NCBI GenBank assembly: GCA_903904095.1
Contig: CAIVBF010000146.1
Location: 1-10,898 of the forward strand
Length of the DNA stretch: 10,898 nt
Source: an uncultured bacterium
GTDB lineage: Bacteria > Patescibacteriota > Patescibacteriia > Patescibacteriales > UBA12465
Reading direction: 5' to 3'
Shown here: positions 7,493 through 10,898 of the stretch, piece by piece
Layout: every line of letters begins with the position of its first letter
Numbering within the stretch: position 1 is the stretch's first letter
Program-made: the position numbers and the translations under genes
The notes under the pieces: model-generated
Told to the model about the DNA's origin: nothing
Databases searched by the model: none
The model's input: only the letters and a program-made list of their open reading frames with translations

Positions 7493-8638
7493 ATGATAAA
7501 AATAAAAAAACAAAATTTAAAACTCACTCTGTTACTTTTGTCAGTTGCCTTAGTAAGTTCGGCTTGTTCAATCTCAACAACTTCTTTGGGAACTAGTTCT
7601 TCCTCTTCTTCCTCATCGGCAACCGAAAAAGATGCCAGTGTTTTTTTATCAACCGATCGGGGCGATAATTGGCGGATTATGACAAATTTAATTAGCACCA
7701 ATGGCCGAACGGCTAGTATCAACGACATCAACGTTAATATAATGACGATGGACCCGCAGGATAATTTAGCGATTTATTTAGCGAGTTACGGTAGCGGCTT
7801 GTATTATACTTATAATATCGCTAATGGCTGGAATAGTGTCAGTACTTTAACGACCGGAACGATTAATGATGTTAAAGTTGATCCAAAAAATAAATGCGTT
7901 CTTTACGCTTCCGCTACAAATCGCTTATATCGCTCTAATGATTGCGCGCGAACCTGGAAGCAAGTTTATTATGATAGCAACACAACGATAAATGTTAATA
8001 CAATCGCGATTGATCAGTTTAATACTAACATTGTTTATATCGGAACTTCGCGCGGTGAAATTATTAAGAGTATTGACTCCGGCGAGTCCTGGCAGACTAT
8101 TCAGCGCCTAGAGGAGGGAATTGCTCGTTTAATTATCTCGCCCTTAGATAGCCGTTTAATATTTTTAGCGACTGTTAAAAATCGTATCTTTAGTTTTTCT
8201 CCCCTTAGCAGTACCGATAGCTCAACTCCAATCGGCGAAAATAATGATGTCTTAATTGATAAGTGGACGGATTTAAATAACGTTCTAGCTGATTATAATT
8301 TAGGTTCAAGCTTTAAAGATTTTGTAATTTGTCTCCAAGACGGTACAATGTTTATCGCTACCGATAAATTGATTCTACGTTCGCCTGATAATGGCATAAG
8401 TTGGGAAAGCATTAAGTTAATTCAACCGGAAAAGGATGCCGTTATCAATGCTTTAGCCGTTAATCCTCGTAATTCTCAGGAATTATATTACGTAACGAAT
8501 ACTACCTTTTTCCGATCAGCTGACGGCGGTTTAACCTGGACGATGAAAAAATTACCGACGAAGCGGGCCGGGAGAGAGCTATTAGTTGATTTCAATGACC
8601 CTTCTATTATTTATTTAGGAACTGTTAAATTAAAATAA
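7493..8638 (+). CDS. Lipoprotein with Asp-box beta-propeller (sortilin/BNR-like)
   Basis: The 381-aa product starts with a basic N-terminus (MIKIKKQNLK), a hydrophobic core and a lipobox-like LVSSAC with the lipidated Cys at 25. A short poly-Ser linker follows (about 36-43). The rest is a beta-rich repeat domain with five Asp-box motifs of the S-x-D-x-G-x-x-W type: STDRGDNW, SNDCARTW (variant without the Gly), SIDSGESW, SPDNGISW and SADGGLTW. Each sits on a blade turn in sialidase/BNR, sortilin (VPS10) and Ycf48-type propellers. No sialidase catalytic residues (RIP motif, Arg triad) are visible, so a binding or assembly role is more likely than an enzyme. It should be anchored on the outer face of the membrane. 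It follows holB by 7 nt, an odd pairing functionally, and precedes an intergenic repeat element. Confidence 0.85.
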   Translation: MIKIKKQNLKLTLLLLSVALVSSACSISTTSLGTSSSSSSSSATEKDASVFLSTDRGDNWRIMTNLISTNGRTASINDINVNIMTMDPQDNLAIYLASYGSGLYYTYNIANGWNSVSTLTTGTINDVKVDPKNKCVLYASATNRLYRSNDCARTWKQVYYDSNTTINVNTIAIDQFNTNIVYIGTSRGEIIKSIDSGESWQTIQRLEEGIARLIISPLDSRLIFLATVKNRIFSFSPLSSTDSSTPIGENNDVLIDKWTDLNNVLADYNLGSSFKDFVICLQDGTMFIATDKLILRSPDNGISWESIKLIQPEKDAVINALAVNPRNSQELYYVTNTTFFRSADGGLTWTMKKLPTKRAGRELLVDFNDPSIIYLGTVKLK

Positions 8639-8651
8639 TTAAAAATGGTGA

Positions 8652-8752
8652 GATAGAATATCTTTTGAGCGCCTGTTATTTCGTAGAGTAAAAATGAGCG
8701 TTAGCGAATTTTTGCCCCAGAAAATCACCGAAGCGAAAAAAGATATTCTATC
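8652..8752. repeat. Intergenic structured element, copy 1 (upstream of frr)
   Basis: A 15-bp perfect outer stem is formed by GATAGAATATCTTTT (8652-8666) and AAAAGATATTCTATC (8738-8752). Inside is a 71-nt core (8667-8737) that differs from copy 2 at only five positions. The core holds a hairpin at 8688-8715: eight pairs (GTAAAAAT with ATTTTTGC, one T-G wobble), two adjacent G-A mismatches, two G-C pairs and a GTTA loop. CGC (8670-8672) can also pair with GCG (8733-8735). The element lies 13 nt after the lipoprotein stop and 27 nt before the frr start. It encodes no protein that I can see. Confidence 0.85.
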
Positions 8753-8779
8753 ATAACTTAAATATATAAATTAAAAAAT

Positions 8780-9334
8780 ATGTCTGAATTTTTACAAGCC
8801 AAACAAAATGATTTTCATAATGCGTTAGAATTCTTCCGTAAAGAAATCGGCACATTAAGAACCGGACGTGCTAATACTAGTGTTTTAGATAGCGTTTCCG
8901 TTGAAGCTTATGGAATAATGAATCCCCTTAATGCCGTCGCTAACATCGCTATTTCCGACGCGCGCTGTATTCTTATCGCTCCTTGGGATAAAGGCGTTAT
9001 TAAGGCGATTGAGAAGGCTATCGTTGAAGCTGATTTAGGACTAGGCGTTGTTAACGAAGGCGATAAGATCCGTCTAACCGTTCCACCTTTGACTGAAGAG
9101 AACCGCAAGGAATTAGTTAAGAAATTAAATGAAAAAATGGAGAAGACCCGTATAATCTTACGCGGTGTTCGCGATGCTATTAAGAATGCTATTGAGCATG
9201 CTTTTGAAGAGAAGGAAATTAGCGAAGATGATAAATTCCGAGCGATGAAAGAGCTTGATGAGTTTTCCGCTAAAAAGAACGATGAATTAAAAGATATCCG
9301 CGATCGTAAAGAGAAAGATGTCATGGAAATTTAA
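8780..9334 (+). CDS. frr: Ribosome recycling factor
   Basis: The 184-aa product matches the standard RRF length (about 185). RRF works with EF-G to split the post-termination ribosome and free it from mRNA. Visible hallmarks are LRTGRANTSVLDSVSVEAYG (26-45), the IAPWDK segment (67-72), IEKAI..ADLGLGVVNEGDKIRL, PPLTEENRKELVKKL (102-116) and EISEDD (147-152). In the conserved helix where E. coli has VRNVRRDA this protein reads LRGVRDAI: the first Arg of the RR pair is kept and the second position is Asp. The start at 8780 gives the canonical N-terminus; there is no Shine-Dalgarno, only an A/T-rich leader. Structured element copy 1 ends 27 nt upstream. rseP follows after 85 nt with its own candidate promoter. 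Confidence 0.97.
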   Translation: MSEFLQAKQNDFHNALEFFRKEIGTLRTGRANTSVLDSVSVEAYGIMNPLNAVANIAISDARCILIAPWDKGVIKAIEKAIVEADLGLGVVNEGDKIRLTVPPLTEENRKELVKKLNEKMEKTRIILRGVRDAIKNAIEHAFEEKEISEDDKFRAMKELDEFSAKKNDELKDIRDRKEKDVMEI

Positions 9335-9386
9335 TTAAAAGCGTATTAAAAAAGGTGGTATTTAATTAAGTTTCTTTAATGATTAG

Positions 9387-9392
9387 TATAAT
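9387..9392 (+). promoter_or_regulatory. Candidate -10 element upstream of rseP
   Basis: TATAAT occurs 28 nt before the rseP start in the 85-nt frr-rseP gap. The nearest -35-like sequence is TTAATT at 9362-9367, with a long 19-nt spacer, so the match is only partial. The same gap has AAAGGTGG at 9350-9357, which resembles a Shine-Dalgarno but is more than 60 nt from any start codon. Confidence 0.35.
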
Positions 9393-9419
9393 CTAAGATG
9401 CTGGTCAAATAAATATAAT

Positions 9420-10577
9420 ATGTTAACTCTGATTATTTTTTTGTTAGTTCTTTCTGTTTTAGTTTTTGCTCATGAGTTCGGTCATTTCATGACCGCGCGC
9501 CGTTACGGTGTTAGAGCGGAGGAATTCGGTTTTGGTTTTCCGCCTCGGGCAATTGGCTGGTATAAAAATAAATTTGGAAAATGGCGCCGGGTTATCGGTA
9601 ATCGCAGTGTTGAAAGTCTAGAAACTAATGAGGACGAAAAATTACATCCCGGTAAAAAGCAGACTATTTATTCGCTTAATTGGTTACCTTTGGGCGGTTT
9701 TGTAAAAATTAAAGGCGAAAACGGCGAAGGCCGGAATGATAATGATAGTTTTTCCGCTAAAAAAGTCTGGCCGCGCGTTGTTATCTTAGCGGCCGGTGTA
9801 ATAATGAATATAATTCTGGCCTGGTTTTTATTTTCCGTCGCTTATTTAATTGGTCTGCCACAGTCTACAGATTCTTTAGGCAAAGGCGCTATTGTAACAA
9901 ACTCTAATGTTGTCGTGGCGGAAGTTATCGCTGGCTCAGCCGCGGAGAAAGCTGGTTTAAAAATTAATGATTATATCGTTGAAGTGGCTGGCAATAAAGT
10001 AAATAGCGAAAAAGATTTGCAGGATCTAATTGCCGTACGCGGCGGACAGGAAGTAAAATTACTTATTGAACGTAATACAAAGCGGGAAGAAATTAAGGTT
10101 GTACCAGCTTCCGTTAATGGCGGAAGAGCAACTATGGGCGTCGCGATTTTTTCGGCCGCCTTAGTTCGTTATCCTTTTTTCAATTCTTTCTGGGAGGGCG
10201 CTAAAACAACTGTTTTTGTCTTAAAAGAAATTTTTGTTGCCTTCGCTGGTTTGATTGCTAGTATTTTTCAAGGTCAAAATGTTGGTGAGCAATTCGCCGG
10301 TCCGGTCGGTATCGCTAAAATTACCGGTCAAGCCGCTCGGCTAGGAATAAATTATTTATTACAGTTCGCCGCTTTGTTATCTTTAAATTTAGCCGTAATT
10401 AATATTTTACCTTTCCCGGCCCTTGATGGCGGAAGAATATTATTTCTTCTTATTGAAAAGATTAAAGGAAAGCCGGTCAGGAAAGAAGTTGAGGGAATGA
10501 TTCATAATATCGGTTTTCTGCTTCTTATCGCCCTAGTTTTATTTATAACTTATAAAGATATTGTTAAGTTATTTTAG
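9420..10577 (+). CDS. rseP: Site-2 intramembrane zinc metalloprotease, RseP/RasP family (M50)
   Basis: The 385-aa product is a membrane protease that cuts substrates within the membrane, typically anti-sigma factors or signal-peptide remnants. The first helix carries the zinc motif HEFGH (18-22). The family segment LPLGGFVKIKGE follows at 89-100, then a hydrophobic helix (about 117-145), one PDZ domain (about 152-230), FAGPVGIA (292-299) and the third zinc ligand in NILPFPALDGGR (328-339, Asp336). A last helix ends the protein (about 362-377). About 35 extra residues lie between the zinc helix and the LPLGG segment compared with the E. coli form, while the single PDZ makes it shorter overall. 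The start at 9420 puts the zinc motif at the usual place. No sigma/anti-sigma pair is present in the window, so its substrate is unknown. Structured element copy 2 begins 4 nt after the stop. Confidence 0.96.
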   Translation: MLTLIIFLLVLSVLVFAHEFGHFMTARRYGVRAEEFGFGFPPRAIGWYKNKFGKWRRVIGNRSVESLETNEDEKLHPGKKQTIYSLNWLPLGGFVKIKGENGEGRNDNDSFSAKKVWPRVVILAAGVIMNIILAWFLFSVAYLIGLPQSTDSLGKGAIVTNSNVVVAEVIAGSAAEKAGLKINDYIVEVAGNKVNSEKDLQDLIAVRGGQEVKLLIERNTKREEIKVVPASVNGGRATMGVAIFSAALVRYPFFNSFWEGAKTTVFVLKEIFVAFAGLIASIFQGQNVGEQFAGPVGIAKITGQAARLGINYLLQFAALLSLNLAVINILPFPALDGGRILFLLIEKIKGKPVRKEVEGMIHNIGFLLLIALVLFITYKDIVKLF

Positions 10578-10580
10578 TTA

Positions 10581-10691
10581 TATTTTTAATTAGACTTTTT
10601 GAGTGCCTGTGATTTCGTAGAGTAAAAATGAGCGTTAGCGAATTTTTACCACAGAATATCACCGAAGCGAAAAAAGTACTAATTAAAAATA
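10581..10691. repeat. Intergenic structured element, copy 2 (upstream of hpf)
   Basis: The outer stem pairs 10581-10600 with 10671-10691: 20 base pairs interrupted by one bulged A at 10678. Apart from the inner CTTTT/AAAAG, its sequence differs from the copy 1 stem. The 71-nt core (10601-10671) is nearly identical to copy 1. Its hairpin (10622-10649) has the same tandem G-A mismatches and GTTA loop, with a T-A pair where copy 1 has T-G. TGC (10604-10606) still pairs with GCG through a T-G wobble. It sits between rseP (3 nt) and hpf (36 nt). Confidence 0.85.
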
Positions 10692-10727
10692 AAAACATAA
10701 TCCAATTTAATTATTAATTAAAAATAT

Positions 10728-10898
10728 ATGCAAATTAGATTAAAAGCGACAAACCTAGAATTGACCGAAGCAATTCGTAATTATTTTCAGACTAAGATTG
10801 ATATGGTTGAGAAATATTTAGGCGATGTCCCGGTGATTAATTGCGATGTTGAAATTGAAAAAGCGGTTGGCGGCCAGCACAAGGGTGAGATTTTTAGA
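10728..10898 (+). CDS. hpf: Ribosome hibernation promoting factor (HPF/RaiA family), 5' part only
   Basis: The 57 visible codons run open to the window edge, so the gene is cut by the window and not necessarily broken. The start MQIRLKATNLELTEAIRNYF is the characteristic HPF/YfiA N-terminus, followed by a helix (KIDMVEKYL) and the beta strand INCDVEIEKAVGGQHKGEIF. This family binds the 30S decoding region and stores ribosomes in an inactive form under stress. Whether it is the short form or the long form with a C-terminal dimerisation domain cannot be told. The ATG at 10728 has no Shine-Dalgarno. Element copy 2 lies 36 nt upstream, so it may be in the hpf leader. Together with frr this places two ribosome-cycle genes next to the same element. 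Confidence 0.93.
   Translation, partial: MQIRLKATNLELTEAIRNYFQTKIDMVEKYLGDVPVINCDVEIEKAVGGQHKGEIFR

Noticed and set aside
7489..7731. Open frame of 80 codons on the - strand
   Set aside because: It lies opposite the signal peptide and poly-Ser part of the lipoprotein gene; the Glu run is the complement of Ser codons.
8688..8715. Core hairpin as an ordinary intrinsic terminator
   Set aside because: The T-run is part of the stem, the stem has only three or four G-C pairs, and no free U-tract follows. The long outer stem and the strict core conservation are also not needed for a terminator.
8908..9324. Open frame of 138 codons on the - strand
   Set aside because: It is a long shadow of frr, which is unmistakable on the + strand. 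The product is Ser/Phe-rich with no domain.
9398..9412. Four-codon leader ORF (MLVK) before rseP
   Set aside because: It starts at about the predicted transcription start and has no ribosome-binding site or conserved feature; it is most likely chance.
8652..10691. Two-repeat CRISPR array or IS ends flanking frr-rseP
   Set aside because: The repeats are about 1.9 kb apart with housekeeping genes between them, no spacers, no cas or transposase gene, and the outer arms are not the same sequence as IS ends would be.

Overview
The window looks like chromosomal DNA from an uncultivated Patescibacteria / Candidate Phyla Radiation bacterium, probably in the Parcubacteria part of that group. The evidence is indirect. 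The DNA is AT-rich, genes are tightly packed, and none of the nine start codons is preceded by a convincing Shine-Dalgarno sequence. Two large exported proteins carry short repeat domains that I associate from memory with CPR surface proteins. TGA is used as a stop codon (end of holB), so this is not the SR1/Gracilibacteria code.

Left part (1-2329). A BRO-N/DinD-like DNA-binding protein gene runs rightward and contains a 31-bp near-perfect palindrome inside its coding sequence. It converges, with a 2-nt gap, on a leftward gene for a membrane polyprenyl-phosphate sugar-1-phosphate transferase. A 148-nt divergent region holds a good candidate promoter for the transferase, an extended -10 promoter for the rightward genes, and a terminator-like hairpin with a U-run just before the next start codon.

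Middle (2330-8638). Two exported, Ser-rich, repeat-containing proteins (493 and 883 aa) lie 6 nt apart and probably form one transcript. Next come holB (DNA polymerase III delta' subunit) and, 7 nt later, a lipoprotein with five Asp-box motifs typical of a beta-propeller. With the sugar transferase, most of this part concerns the cell envelope; holB is the exception.

Right part (8639-10898). This holds frr (ribosome recycling factor), rseP (site-2 protease) and the start of hpf (ribosome hibernation factor), which is cut by the window edge. The most interesting signal is here. Two ~100-nt intergenic elements sit just upstream of frr and of hpf, in the same orientation. A 71-nt core is nearly identical in both and contains a small hairpin with tandem G-A mismatches. 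The long outer stems differ in sequence between the copies yet remain complementary, which points to a conserved folded element rather than a simple duplicated sequence.
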